Source: Roseateles saccharophilus
GTDB lineage: Bacteria; Pseudomonadota; Gammaproteobacteria; Burkholderiales; Burkholderiaceae_C
NCBI RefSeq assembly: GCF_004342485.1
Contig: NZ_SMBU01000023.1
Span: 1-64,000, forward strand
Direction: 5' to 3'
DNA length: 64,000 bases
Made by a program: the position numbers and the translations under genes. The notes beneath the pieces are model-generated. The model did no database searches and was not told the DNA's origin. It saw only the letters and a list, made by a program, of their open reading frames with translations. Shown here piece by piece: positions 8,901 to 17,467 of this stretch (position 1 is the first letter of the stretch; each line of letters starts with the position of its first letter).

Positions 8901-10518
8901 TCTTGTCGGCGCGGCATCCGCGCCGCTGGACTGCGTGCTCGAGTTCGGCGGTACGCCAGCGCAGCCCGGCCTGGTCTTGCGCGCCAGCCGGGCCGACGTC
9001 GACGTGGCCGGCGAGGCCGGCAGCCTGCAACTTGTCGGCGCGGTCAGGGGCTCGCCGCGTCTGCCGCGCGATGGCACCTGGACCCTGGCACGGCTGGGCG
9101 GCGGTGATGCGGCCCCGAAGGCCCTCGACGCCGGATTCCCGGTGCCGGTGCTGCGGCCGAACCCCGGCAGCGCGCTTGCCGGCTCGGACCGCTGGCACCT
9201 GGCCGAACCGTCCGACATCGCGCAGCTGGCCGACAACGCGCTGCCGTCCATGCGCTATAGCTTCGTGCAGGCGCTGGGGGCGCAGAAGGTCAACTTCGAC
9301 CGCCCACGTGTGAGCCAGGACGTGGCGCCGATCAGCCTGCCGCAGCCACCCAAGCTGGCTGACATGGGCGCCATCCTGCATGCCGTGGGCGTATTCCCCG
9401 GCCTCGCCGACGCCTTCGATTTCCAGAGCCTCAAGGCTCTCCACGTCGACGGCGACGCGCTGAAATTCCAGGAAAGCTTCGCCATCGGCGACGGCAGCAA
9501 AACGGCCGTGCTGCTGGACCTCGGCGGCAGCGACGCGCTGCAGCTTCGCATCGAATACCACGATGAAGGCGTCGGTGGCGACTCGCCCTCGGCCCCCAAG
9601 GCCACGGTAGCCACCGTCACAGTCGACCCGGCGGCGAGCCCGCGCTGGGCGATCACGCTGCAGCGCGTGTGCTTCGCCGTGCAATTCCGCGGCCAGGCCT
9701 TGATCAGCATCTTCGCCACGCTCACGGCCGACGAGCTGCATGCCCCCACCGTCCGCGACCTGCGCGTGCGCTACGAAGGCCTGCTCAACTCACTGCAGGC
9801 GATCTTCTCCAACATCGAGCAGGTGGCGCGCTTCCTGCCGGGCGGCTCGGCGGCGGGTCTGAAGGTGGGCTTCTCGCAGGGGCACTTGACGGTACGCAAC
9901 CAGTTCGCGCTGCCCAGCCTGCCGCTTGGGGCGGGGCAGATCACCGACATCGCCTGCGACATGGGCTTCGACGTCTCGGTGACACCGCTTGGACTGTCGT
10001 TCAGCGCCGGGCTGGGCAGCGAGCAGAACCCCTTTCACTGGATCGTCTCGCCGCTGTCGGGCACCGGCGTCGTGCGCGTCGGCGTCGGCAGTGGCGGGCT
10101 TGACGTGCTGGTGCAGGCCGGACTCGGGGTGGGCCTGGCGATCGACCTCGGCATCGCCTCGGGTTCGGCCAGCGTGGCGTTGGCGATCGAGCTCGTCACC
10201 GCGCCGACGCCCTTCGAGATCAAGATCATCCTGTCCGGGCGCGCCAGCGTCGACGTGCTGCAGGGGTTGGCGAGCGCGACCATCACGCTCGCCGCCGGCG
10301 TGGGCGTGATACCGCCCGACGAACTGCTCCACCCGCCCTTCCTGCCGCCGCAGCTGCTGCCGCCGCCCAACCCGGTGCCGCCGATCACCGTCGGGCTGGT
10401 GGCATCGGTGTCCGCCGGCATCCACCTTTCGGTGTGCTGGGTCGTCGATGTCGACTGGGACGGTTACTGGCAATTCCGCCAGGACATCAAGACGCCGGCG
10501 ATCCCGCTGCCGATCTGA
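5992..10518 (+). CDS. Giant beta-rich protein of unknown function, first of a pair
   Basis: 1508 aa from the ATG at 5992, preceded by AGGAAAGG; an in-frame TTG 45 bp upstream has no such site. I do not recognise the family. There is no signal peptide and no clear transmembrane helix at the N-terminus, which is instead charged and helical (MNRSQRGAQAREHRP). The bulk alternates short hydrophobic and polar stretches as in beta-sandwich repeats. A Pro/Gly linker (PTPGGGDVVLPPPP) lies near 610-624. The C-terminal 190 residues contain a Gly/Val-rich amphipathic run (about 1325-1445) and a proline cluster near 1446-1464. Very few cysteines. Third-position GC is high throughout, so it is a genuine, maintained gene. 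The next gene starts 10 bp later. Confidence 0.75.
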   Translation: MNRSQRGAQAREHRPDEGAVAAADLQAVLGGLLRASAATPQEQVLALRRLRSGTKTLDLAQAIAASASAPEPPHADALLASSAGLIVQAEALWGGVPRILARLPLSNRPSPNPRRRLGPGTVWIAAGVLVPGRPADEFVGLHISGGTAQFAGLQGASGDTLTLSGAWKIALHLRPRGPANPPPGASPGADASDAAVTLPPSFDLTLDSQGNLALGAGDARASAYGRDLQFSMLQGPAFLDELTASVVLPGRLDAAAFSMELAQSQLFRAAGSAPVTRSGWALKTTRGNAASLGELSSAGALWIEWGPLRGLAWPTLAQGTALPRAVLQLAPGAIEFAARAPTGLLRQSALLWEETAAPTPRASSVDLTSDSASVLAYGAVPGSELVTLSGTAHGHLDRPLQSDGGRLRLDLPQSTAFVFQDTAGIDFLLLASDPDAASAPHLSLVLHNALLKVRPARFMVALGPLVDGRIEAGALALAFANRAILPTLPDPYAASFDFDRTQDRDQGLVLALVQWTAPAAATLGFSSFGVPGAGAAVPGTISEQSAASFQPPRVLLDVSSAVDQFGVALPFNGGNADLKGLNLVAPADQVAVVTLPPISWEPMLTKTPTPGGGDVVLPPPPNDGGIAGLQAEDPSLSSIEPVALLALYNDAIDARRHFLATLPLPFGLVAQLNSRLYREGDRSDFIDLGGSVYLHQPQFAPDYSGGLQWGIAGPPSSDVPVVTDPTLPGYLEFSSKDQYAQAVLSTNVYTRLSGDFGRRSTRGIPLRRYELSGYGASLFSDWRDTASVGPAIIEARFDVLVGRTAHEVVQMQSVLYPWFVRVVRTITMDRRTGGWVLREDSGWVAATPGFFDYPPGVAEAFPPERRHPGAVQGVEAVRNISLAGAQFPEPASASQLIWQPVRFDADVVFADWPAPRLGVAGGSMQRRVASGGITGWIQIGGPTYTDTLPDGTPIERVRPASAQDLRDLHYLVGAASAPLDCVLEFGGTPAQPGLVLRASRADVDVAGEAGSLQLVGAVRGSPRLPRDGTWTLARLGGGDAAPKALDAGFPVPVLRPNPGSALAGSDRWHLAEPSDIAQLADNALPSMRYSFVQALGAQKVNFDRPRVSQDVAPISLPQPPKLADMGAILHAVGVFPGLADAFDFQSLKALHVDGDALKFQESFAIGDGSKTAVLLDLGGSDALQLRIEYHDEGVGGDSPSAPKATVATVTVDPAASPRWAITLQRVCFAVQFRGQALISIFATLTADELHAPTVRDLRVRYEGLLNSLQAIFSNIEQVARFLPGGSAAGLKVGFSQGHLTVRNQFALPSLPLGAGQITDIACDMGFDVSVTPLGLSFSAGLGSEQNPFHWIVSPLSGTGVVRVGVGSGGLDVLVQAGLGVGLAIDLGIASGSASVALAIELVTAPTPFEIKIILSGRASVDVLQGLASATITLAAGVGVIPPDELLHPPFLPPQLLPPPNPVPPITVGLVASVSAGIHLSVCWVVDVDWDGYWQFRQDIKTPAIPLPI

Positions 10519-10528
10519 GGAGCACGCG

Positions 10529-13500
10529 ATGGCCCTTTCGGACGTTCGACTTTCGCTGCTGGCGTTTCCGCAGCAATGGGACGGCGCGCGGCTGCACGCG
10601 CGGCTGCTGTTGCTGCCCACCGGCAACCCCACGCTGCCACCGATGCCTTCAGTGGGCCTGCCCGCCTTCGCAGGCACATCCTGGGCCTTGCGTGCGCGCG
10701 TGCTGCCCGGCTGGGATTCGCTGCTGGGCCCCGATCCCGGCGGCACGCCGGGCATCGTCGATCATGGCTTCGCCGCCGATGCGCCGGCTGGCGCGTCGGA
10801 GCTCTTCCAGGCCCTGGGCGTGAATTTCCCGATCGTCGACGCAGCGCCCACCTCCGTGCGCCGTTCGCGCCTGGGCGCCTCATCGGTGCGCAAGCATCTC
10901 CCGCCCAGCTACACCAGTGCCTTCGCGTTCGAGCGCCCCGGTCCCGGTACCAGCACGGGCAATGAATTCGGCTGCGCGCTGCGTGAAGTGGTCGGCGCAC
11001 AGCCTGGGGACGCACCGCCGCCGCCCAGCGTGACCTGGGGCGCGGTGCTGAGCTTCGCGCTGCGCCAGCCGCTGCTGGCGCGTGCACTGGGGCTAATCCA
11101 CGACTTCTCGGTGGCCCTGGAGGCTTCCCCGACGCTTGACGGCGGAGGCTGGCTCTACGTCGAGCTCGACCCGGCCGGCGCCGTGCATCCCGTGGGAGCA
11201 GACACGCTGCGGCGCTACGCGGCGCGCCTGCCGGTGCTGGAGCCGGGCAAGCCGCGCACGCTGTTTGGCGCCGTGCTGTTTCCGGTCGGTCTGGCCGGCG
11301 CCACCTCGTACGACCAGCCGTTGGCAGAGGCGGCGCTCTATGACGACGGCTTCGCGAAGATCGTGCACGCGGCGCAGGCCACCACTTCGGATGCAGCGTC
11401 CTCGGGCCACAACGAGCTTCGTCCTTCGACCGACGTCGGCCTGGACCTGGGCTGGGACGACGAGCAGGTCACGCTGTGGCTGAACCGCCAGCTCGCGGCG
11501 CTGCGGGTCAGGCTCGAGCCGGGCACTTCCGGTCCCGCCGAGGCACCCTTGGGCGTCGGCGGCTACCGGATCGACGTGCGCGAGGCGGCGGGCGAAGGCG
11601 ACTGGACGTCGCTGTGCGAGGCCTTCTCGGTTGACAGCACCGGCGAGCGCGCACCGCTGCGCTTCCCGCCCGCGCCCGCCGCAGCCGTCTTCGAGGCGGA
11701 TTTCACCGGCGAGCTGACCGTCGAGCCGACCCCCGTGCGTTCGCTGCACGCCACCGACAGCGGCGCCTGGCTGCCGCAGCATTTCGCGCGCTGGCAGGAC
11801 CGCTCGCTGGTGGTTGGCGACACCACGCTCTACGAACTGGCGCTGGCCGCCTCGGCGCCGCCGGCCAAGGCGGCTGGCGCGCCGACCTATGGCGCCGCGC
11901 TGCCGCGCGTGCGCCTGCGCTATGGCCGGCAGTACGACTTCCGCTGCCGCCTCGCCGACCTCTGCGGCGGCGGGCCGCGCGTGAGCGACCAGGCGACCAA
12001 CCCGGCCCCTCATGCGGTGGCCACGACGCGCTTTCTGCGCCATCTGGCCCCGAAGTCGCTGCGGGTGGACACCGATGTGCCGCGGCCGCTGCCCGGCCAG
12101 GGCAACCCGCCGCCTTCCACCGTGCAGCGGGTCGACCTTCGCCGACCGCTCATCGGCTATCCCGAGATGGTCTTCGCCGGCATCGACGACCCCGCGGCCG
12201 TGGCACAACTGCTCGCCGATGCGGCCGGCGCGCGCGCGGCGCTCGCCGCCGTCGGTGCCGGCGATCCCGACGTCACCGCCGTCCATGTGTCGGTGCAGGT
12301 TCGCGCCCCCGCCCACGACCCCGGTCCGGCGCTGCCGCCGCGTGACGGCGACTTCCGCGTGCTGTACGAGGTCGAGCTGCCGCTGCCGCCGTTCGACCCG
12401 CTGCAGCCCTTTGACCCCGGCGCCCCGCTGAGCCTGAGCCTGGACTACCGCGACGTGCATGACGTCGCCACGATGGCGCCCGCGGCACCCGGTGCCACGA
12501 CCCTGCCGCTGCCGCGCGCGCGCGACGTCCGTCTGCGGCTCACGCCCCTGTGTGCCGACAAGCCCGGCTACTTCGCCACTGCTGCGGCGCGGCGCGGCCT
12601 GACCGTAGACCTGCAGACCCGCGCGGACGCGGTGGACGAGTCGCCGCTCTTCGTTCCCAACGCACCGCAGGTCGAGCTCAATGCGCTGCTCCTGCAACCC
12701 GGGCCCGACCTGCTGCGGCGCGTGGCGGACCACCTGGACCTGGCCAGCTCCGGACTCGAACTGGCAGCCCGCCCCGGGCAGCGCGTCGCCTTCGGCGCCT
12801 CGGCGGCGCTACGGCACAGCCTGGCCGGCGACGGCGGATCGCTGGCACTGGCGTCGGAGGCCGATCTCCTGGGACGCTGGATCGCGGTCATCCAGCTTGA
12901 GCTCGACCGCGACTGGACCTGGGACGGGCTGGACGATGTCGGCATCGCTGTGCAACGCCGCGACTCGCCGGGCGGAGCCTTGCAGGAAGTAGGGCGCCTG
13001 CAACTGCCGTTCACGGTCGCGCGCGCCGCGCTGGCCGGCCCCGACGTCGCCGGGCAGGACCGGCGCGCTCGAACGCGGCTCGTCTTCTTCGACCTCATCG
13101 ACCCCCAGCCGCCGGCCGGCGCCTTCCCGGACACACTTTCGCCGCAATGGGTGCTGCAAGCGCGGCTGCGCCACCTGCCTGCAGCGCTGGCGCGTACGTT
13201 CGACATCCGGCTGCCGGTGGCCGCCGCACCGCGCCAGGCGCCGCAGTTGGTGGCAGCGGGCATCGCGCTCTCGCCCTACCGGCACAACGCGGCCTATGCG
13301 TCGAGCGACGCGCGGCGGCGCGTACTCTGGTTCGAGTTTGCCGAGCCGGTTGCCGACCCCAACGATGCCTTGTTCGCGCGCGTCCTGTCCTACGGCCCAG
13401 ATCCCCTGCTCTCCGGCGCTCTCACCCATCTGCTGGTGCCGGTGCCCGACGTTCCGATAGGCCCGACGACCTGGTTCGACATCATCGAGTCGCTGCTGCC

Positions 13501-14428
13501 CAACCCGCCAGAACCCGCGCCGCTGGCAATCGATCCGGAGCCGATGCGCGTCATCGTGCCCGGTCAGGCGGAAGACCGTTCCGGCCTGAACGCCATGCAG
13601 CCGATGCAGGCCGAAACGCCGGCACCGGGAGCGAAGGCCAGGCATTTCATCGTGCCGCTGCCACCGGCGGTGGACGAAGACGCCGATGAGTTGTTCGGCT
13701 TCTGGACCTACGAGATCCGGATCGGTCACCGCGACGTCTGGTCCACCGCGCAGGCGCGCTTCGGGCGGCCGCTCGTCGTCAAGGGCGTGCAGCACCCAGC
13801 GCCGCCCCTTCACTGCACCTCGTTCCGCGCGCCACCCCTGGCGACGATGCCGGCGCGCATCATTGCCAGCGCGCCCTACGCCACTGCGGTGTACCAGGGC
13901 GACAGGCTCACGCGTGCCGTCGCCGGCGACCCCCGCACCCGCATCTGGTTCCTGCTCTATGCGCAGGCGATGCAGGCCGACGGATCGGAGCGGCGCAACA
14001 TCCTGCTCGCCCGCACGCCGGGCGTGCCCCGGCTACCAGAACAAGCTGTCGGAGCCCAGGTGGCCGGTGCGCGCGAGGTGCAAGGTGTCGGCGTCTTCTG
14101 GCTGCCGAGGGTCGAGCAGGCCTTGCAGGACCTGGCCCTGGCGCCCGATACGCCGCTGTCCGTGATTGCCGTCGAACTGCTTCCAGGCGATCACCTGGTC
14201 CAGTACAGCCGGCCGCTGCCCAGCACCGACGGGCAGTCCGCGGGGCAGTCGCTGTACTTCACCGTCGACGTCCCGATGGGCAGCACCGCACCGGCGCAAG
14301 ACGCCGTCTCGCGCCTGGGCGTGGCGGCCGACCCCACGGACGACCCGCTGGGCGGCGACCTGGGCACCGCGGCCAGCCGCCGCATCCTGCGCTGTTCACC
14401 GCTGACGGCCGTGGCCCCCTCGTGCTGA
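10529..14428 (+). CDS. Giant beta-rich protein of unknown function, second of a pair
   Basis: 1299 aa. The ATG at 10529 has GAGGAG overlapping the stop codon of the first giant gene, so the two form one translational unit. I do not recognise the family. It begins MALSDVRLSLLAFPQQWDG without a signal peptide. Notable segments: GGWLYVELDPAG (near 207), VLWFEFAEPVADPND (near 930), and GFWTYEIRIGHRDVW with FGRPLVVKGVQHPAPPL (1056-1090), which reads like a fibronectin-type or carbohydrate-binding-like beta module. No nucleotide-binding motif, protease motif or polymorphic-toxin marker was seen. The end (RRILRCSPLTAVAPSC) is abrupt and is followed by degenerate sequence, so the C-terminus may be truncated. 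Confidence 0.75.
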   Translation: MALSDVRLSLLAFPQQWDGARLHARLLLLPTGNPTLPPMPSVGLPAFAGTSWALRARVLPGWDSLLGPDPGGTPGIVDHGFAADAPAGASELFQALGVNFPIVDAAPTSVRRSRLGASSVRKHLPPSYTSAFAFERPGPGTSTGNEFGCALREVVGAQPGDAPPPPSVTWGAVLSFALRQPLLARALGLIHDFSVALEASPTLDGGGWLYVELDPAGAVHPVGADTLRRYAARLPVLEPGKPRTLFGAVLFPVGLAGATSYDQPLAEAALYDDGFAKIVHAAQATTSDAASSGHNELRPSTDVGLDLGWDDEQVTLWLNRQLAALRVRLEPGTSGPAEAPLGVGGYRIDVREAAGEGDWTSLCEAFSVDSTGERAPLRFPPAPAAAVFEADFTGELTVEPTPVRSLHATDSGAWLPQHFARWQDRSLVVGDTTLYELALAASAPPAKAAGAPTYGAALPRVRLRYGRQYDFRCRLADLCGGGPRVSDQATNPAPHAVATTRFLRHLAPKSLRVDTDVPRPLPGQGNPPPSTVQRVDLRRPLIGYPEMVFAGIDDPAAVAQLLADAAGARAALAAVGAGDPDVTAVHVSVQVRAPAHDPGPALPPRDGDFRVLYEVELPLPPFDPLQPFDPGAPLSLSLDYRDVHDVATMAPAAPGATTLPLPRARDVRLRLTPLCADKPGYFATAAARRGLTVDLQTRADAVDESPLFVPNAPQVELNALLLQPGPDLLRRVADHLDLASSGLELAARPGQRVAFGASAALRHSLAGDGGSLALASEADLLGRWIAVIQLELDRDWTWDGLDDVGIAVQRRDSPGGALQEVGRLQLPFTVARAALAGPDVAGQDRRARTRLVFFDLIDPQPPAGAFPDTLSPQWVLQARLRHLPAALARTFDIRLPVAAAPRQAPQLVAAGIALSPYRHNAAYASSDARRRVLWFEFAEPVADPNDALFARVLSYGPDPLLSGALTHLLVPVPDVPIGPTTWFDIIESLLPNPPEPAPLAIDPEPMRVIVPGQAEDRSGLNAMQPMQAETPAPGAKARHFIVPLPPAVDEDADELFGFWTYEIRIGHRDVWSTAQARFGRPLVVKGVQHPAPPLHCTSFRAPPLATMPARIIASAPYATAVYQGDRLTRAVAGDPRTRIWFLLYAQAMQADGSERRNILLARTPGVPRLPEQAVGAQVAGAREVQGVGVFWLPRVEQALQDLALAPDTPLSVIAVELLPGDHLVQYSRPLPSTDGQSAGQSLYFTVDVPMGSTAPAQDAVSRLGVAADPTDDPLGGDLGTAASRRILRCSPLTAVAPSC

Positions 14429-14468
14429 CCACTCCCCTCCAGGCAGTCAAGAAATCGTCTGCATCCCC

Positions 14469-14944
14469 GTGGCTCACTTTTCGGTCGACGCAAACAGCCC
14501 CGAGGGTCCTTTGCGCGAACCAGCTCGCCGGCTTGGCGGCAATCCTGAACCTGGCGCATCAGAACGGTTGGCTGGCCAGGAAGATCAAGCTCAGCAGCGC
14601 AGGCTGCGGGTGGCCAAGAAGCGCGACTGGCTCACGCCGGAGCAGTGGGGCGAGCTCGACCTGGCGCTTCCTGAGCCCCAGCGCGCTGGGGCGTTTGGGA
14701 TGGCCTTGAGTACCGGCTGCAGAAGGTCGACGACCCGGAGCCGGGCATGGCCGAGTTGCCATCCGACTCGCACGCCTGGGACCATGTCCTCGCCAATGCC
14801 CGCACCGATGCGACGTGTCGCGCCGCGCTGGAATTTCTGGCGCACCACAGCCCGCGTGAGCTGATCCAGTGGACGAAGTACCGGCCGCTGCCTGATGGAG
14901 ACTGGTTGCGGGTGCTGCTGGTCACAGCGGCGCTGCAAATCTAA
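14469..14944 (+). pseudogene. Frameshifted relic of an unknown gene
   Basis: Two coding-like pieces in different frames join near 14700. The first contains KKRDWLTPEQWGELDLALP. The second reads WDGLEYRLQKVDDPEPG, then MAELPSDSHAWDHVLAN, and ends LLVTAALQI at 14944. Codon use in both looks like the neighbouring genes, and a single-base slip near 14700 would fuse them. I do not recognise the protein. An intact 65-aa reading of the second piece alone (14747-14944) is possible but it has no good start signal. Confidence 0.4.
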
Positions 14945-15003
14945 GTGGGGACAAACGTCCCGCTCTTAGGCTCTTCTACGCTGTTCTCACGTAGATCGGC
15001 ACA

Positions 15004-15037
15004 AAGAAAAAGCACCTGGCGTTTCCGCCAAGTGCTT
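15004..15037 (-). terminator. Rho-independent terminator of tRNA-Val
   Basis: On the minus strand a 12-bp stem (AAGCACTTGGCG with CGCCAGGTGCTT, one G-T pair) closes a GAAA loop (15010-15037) and is followed by TTTTC. It lies about 45 bp downstream of the tRNA. Confidence 0.85.
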
Positions 15038-15052
15038 GTTCTACCTACCGAC

Positions 15053-15077
15053 AAGGCCGCCCCGTTGGAGCGGCCTT
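15053..15077 (-). terminator. Second hairpin between the tRNA and the main terminator
   Basis: AAGGCCGC and GCGGCCTT (15070-15077 and 15053-15060) form a perfect 8-bp stem just after the tRNA 3' end. There is no T-tract, so it may be a processing or pause hairpin, not an independent terminator. Confidence 0.45.
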
Positions 15078-15083
15078 CAAATC

Positions 15084-15160
15084 TGGTAGGCGCGATTGGA
15101 TTCGAACCAACGACCCCCACCATGTCAAGGTGGTGCTCTAACCAACTGAGCTACGCGCCT
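15084..15160 (-). tRNA. tRNA-Val (anticodon GAC)
   Basis: A complete 77-nt cloverleaf with encoded CCA. The acceptor stem AGGCGCG (15154-15160) pairs with CGCGCCT. The D-arm contains AGCTCAGTTGGTTAGAGC. The anticodon stem CCACC/GGTGG holds the loop TTGACAT with anticodon GAC. The T-loop is GGTTCGAATCC. Being a single tRNA gene next to the accessory block at 1-14944, it is a plausible integration site, but I found no duplicated 3' end. Confidence 0.97.
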
Positions 15161-15172
15161 GAAGAGCTGCGC

Positions 15173-15202
15173 ACTATAGCATGGATTTTGAAGGGCTGTC
15201 CA
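15173..15202 (-). promoter_or_regulatory. Sigma70 promoter of tRNA-Val
   Basis: The -35 element TGGACA (15197-15202) and -10 element TATAGT (15173-15178) are separated by 18 bp. A GCGC stretch follows at the expected start, about 6 bp before the tRNA. It overlaps the very end of relA's downstream region. Confidence 0.8.
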
Positions 15203-15205
15203 GAT

Positions 15206-17467
15206 TCACTTGCGGCGCGCGGAACGAACGCCAGAAATCGCGCAGAGCTCGCGCAGCACCTTGGCCAGCTTGGACGCATCCGACAGCTCCAGCGTGAAGC
15301 TCATCCAGGCCGTGTCGCCGCCACCGGCGCGAGGCTTGGCGGCACCGGGCTTGAGGGACTGGGTGTTCACGGCCACGACGTTCATCTTCTCCTTCGCGAA
15401 CACCTCGAGCACGTCGCGCAGCAGACCCTGGCGGTCGCCGGCCTCGACGAGCACGTCGACCGGATAGACCGGCGCGCCCTTGCCCGCCACCTCGCCGCCG
15501 CCCCAGGCCACGGCGATGACGCGCTCCGGCGAGCGGCGCCGCATCTCGGCGAGGTTGCTGCAGTCGCTGCGGTGGATGGCCACGCCCTTGCCGCGCGTGA
15601 CGAAGCCCTCGATGGCATCGGGCGGCGCGGGCCGGCAGCAGCGCGACAGCGTCGTCAGCAGCGAGTCGATGCCCACCACCAGCACGCCGCCCTTGCCCGC
15701 CGTGCTGGGCCCGCGCGTGTGCCTCTGCGCAAGCAGCTCGTCCTCGTCCGCCACGGGCTCGGGCGGGCGCAGCAGCAGCTCGATGTTGCGCAGCGAGTAC
15801 TCGTCCTTGCCGACCACCTCGAACAGCGCGTCGGCGCCCTTGAAGCCCAGGCGCGCGGCCAGCTCGTCGAGCTTGAGCGCCGTGCGGCCCTCGCGCTGCA
15901 GCAGCTTCTCGACGAGGTCGCGGCCCTTGGCCACCGTCTGCGCGAGCTGCAGCGCGTTGAACCAGGCCCTCACCTTGGCCCGCGAGCGCTGGCTCTGCAG
16001 ATAGCCGAGCTCCGGGTTGAGCCAGTCCAGCGACGGGCCGCCCTCCTTGGCCGCGATGATCTCCACCGTCTGGCCGCTATGCAGCGGCGTGTTCAGCGGC
16101 AGCATCTGGCCGTCGATGCGCGCGCCGCGGCAGCGATGGCCCAGGTCGGTGTGCACCGCGTAGGCGAAGTCGACCGGCGTCGCACCGGCGGCCAGCTCGA
16201 CGATGGTGGCCTGCGGCGTGAAGACGTAGATGCGGTCATCGAAGGCCGGGCCACCGTCGCCCTGCACGGTGTCGCGCTCCCAGGCCAGCAGTTGGTTCAG
16301 CACGGCCCTGCGGGCACGCGCCACCTGCTCCTCGAACTCGCCCGCTGCGCTGACGCCGGCATAGCCGCGCGCGCCGGCCTCCTTGTAGGCCCAGTGCGCG
16401 GCCACGCCATGCTCGGCGTGGTCGTGCATCTCGCGGGTACGGATCTGCACCTCCATCGCCTGCCCGTCCGCGCCGATGACGACGGTGTGCAGCGACTGGT
16501 AGCCATTGGGCTTGGGCTTGGCGATGTAGTCGTCGAACTCGCCCGGCACCGGCCTGTAGACCTCGTGCAGCCGCGCCAGCGCCGCATAGCAGTCGGCCAC
16601 GCTGGCGACGATGACGCGCAGCGCGCGCAGGTCGAAGACGCGCTCCAGCGGCAGGCTCTTGCCCTGCATCTTCTTGTGGATGCTGTAGAGATGCTTGGGC
16701 CGGCCCTGCACCTCGGCAGCGATGCCTTGGCCATAAAGGTCAGCCTGCAGCGCCGCACGCGCGGCCTCCACGCGCTGCTCGCGCTCGACGCGGGTCTCCT
16801 GCAAGCCCTTGGCCAGGGCCTTGTAGGTGTCGGGTTCGCGGAAGCGGAAGGCCAGGTCCTCCAGCTCCCACTTGATCTGCCAGATGCCCAGCCGGTTGGC
16901 CAGCGGCGCGAACACCGCCTGCGACTCCGCTGCCAGTTCCGGCGGGCAGGGCCGCTTGGCCGCCGCATACCAGCGCAGTGTCTGCAGCCGCGAGGCCAGG
17001 CGCAGCAGCACGACGCGCAGGTCGCGCGAGAAGGCCAGCAGCATCTTGCGCACGCGTTCGGTCTGCTCGGCGCGCTGGTCCGCCTTCTTGTCGGCCTGGG
17101 CCCGGTTGGCATCGCGCGCCGCGCGCTGCAACTGCACCAGCCGGCGCGTATGCGTGACGAGGCTGGCATAGCTGTCGCCGAAGGCCTTGGCGACGACCTC
17201 CTCGGGCTTGTTCAGGAAATCACCGGCATAGACGAGATAGGCCGCCGCCTGCAGTTCCGGCGCCGCGCCGATGGCGTTCAGGATGGCCGCCACGCCGTCG
17301 GCGTGGGTCAGCGCGTTCTCGCCTGTGTCGAGCGCCTCGCCGGCCAGCAAGGGCTCGGCGAACGCGCGGGCGCGGCCGACCTCGGCGTTGGACTGTTCTG
17401 CGCCCGCATCGAGCAGCGCGACGATGGGTGCGGTGGCCGCCCCCTCCTGCATCAGGCCCGTCTTCAT
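15206..17467 (-). CDS. relA: GTP pyrophosphokinase RelA ((p)ppGpp synthetase)
   Basis: 753 aa. It makes (p)ppGpp from ATP and GTP/GDP in the stringent response, activated on ribosomes by uncharged tRNA. The N-terminal pseudo-hydrolase domain keeps HADGVAAIL but its HDxxED site is lost (LVYAGDFLNK), so it should not degrade (p)ppGpp. The synthetase domain shows DDYIAKPKPNGYQSLHT and MEVQIRTREMHDHAEHG. A TGS domain (IYVFTPQATIVELAAG) and a C-terminal ACT domain (PVYPVDVLVEAGDRQGLLRDV) follow. Its ATG overlaps the upstream hydrolase stop codon as ATGA, implying translational coupling. Length is normal for RelA. Confidence 0.95.
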   Translation of the reverse strand: MKTGLMQEGAATAPIVALLDAGAEQSNAEVGRARAFAEPLLAGEALDTGENALTHADGVAAILNAIGAAPELQAAAYLVYAGDFLNKPEEVVAKAFGDSYASLVTHTRRLVQLQRAARDANRAQADKKADQRAEQTERVRKMLLAFSRDLRVVLLRLASRLQTLRWYAAAKRPCPPELAAESQAVFAPLANRLGIWQIKWELEDLAFRFREPDTYKALAKGLQETRVEREQRVEAARAALQADLYGQGIAAEVQGRPKHLYSIHKKMQGKSLPLERVFDLRALRVIVASVADCYAALARLHEVYRPVPGEFDDYIAKPKPNGYQSLHTVVIGADGQAMEVQIRTREMHDHAEHGVAAHWAYKEAGARGYAGVSAAGEFEEQVARARRAVLNQLLAWERDTVQGDGGPAFDDRIYVFTPQATIVELAAGATPVDFAYAVHTDLGHRCRGARIDGQMLPLNTPLHSGQTVEIIAAKEGGPSLDWLNPELGYLQSQRSRAKVRAWFNALQLAQTVAKGRDLVEKLLQREGRTALKLDELAARLGFKGADALFEVVGKDEYSLRNIELLLRPPEPVADEDELLAQRHTRGPSTAGKGGVLVVGIDSLLTTLSRCCRPAPPDAIEGFVTRGKGVAIHRSDCSNLAEMRRRSPERVIAVAWGGGEVAGKGAPVYPVDVLVEAGDRQGLLRDVLEVFAKEKMNVVAVNTQSLKPGAAKPRAGGGDTAWMSFTLELSDASKLAKVLRELCAISGVRSARRK

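Noticed and set aside
5992..14428. Giant pair as eCIS, T6SS or Tc-toxin components
   Set aside because: No VgrG, sheath, AAA ATPase, RHS or TcdA/B-like motifs are visible; only size and beta content are similar.
15160..15205. tRNA-Val as an attachment site for the 1-15 kb block
   Set aside because: No integrase and no repeated tRNA 3' end was found in the block, so I do not call att sites.
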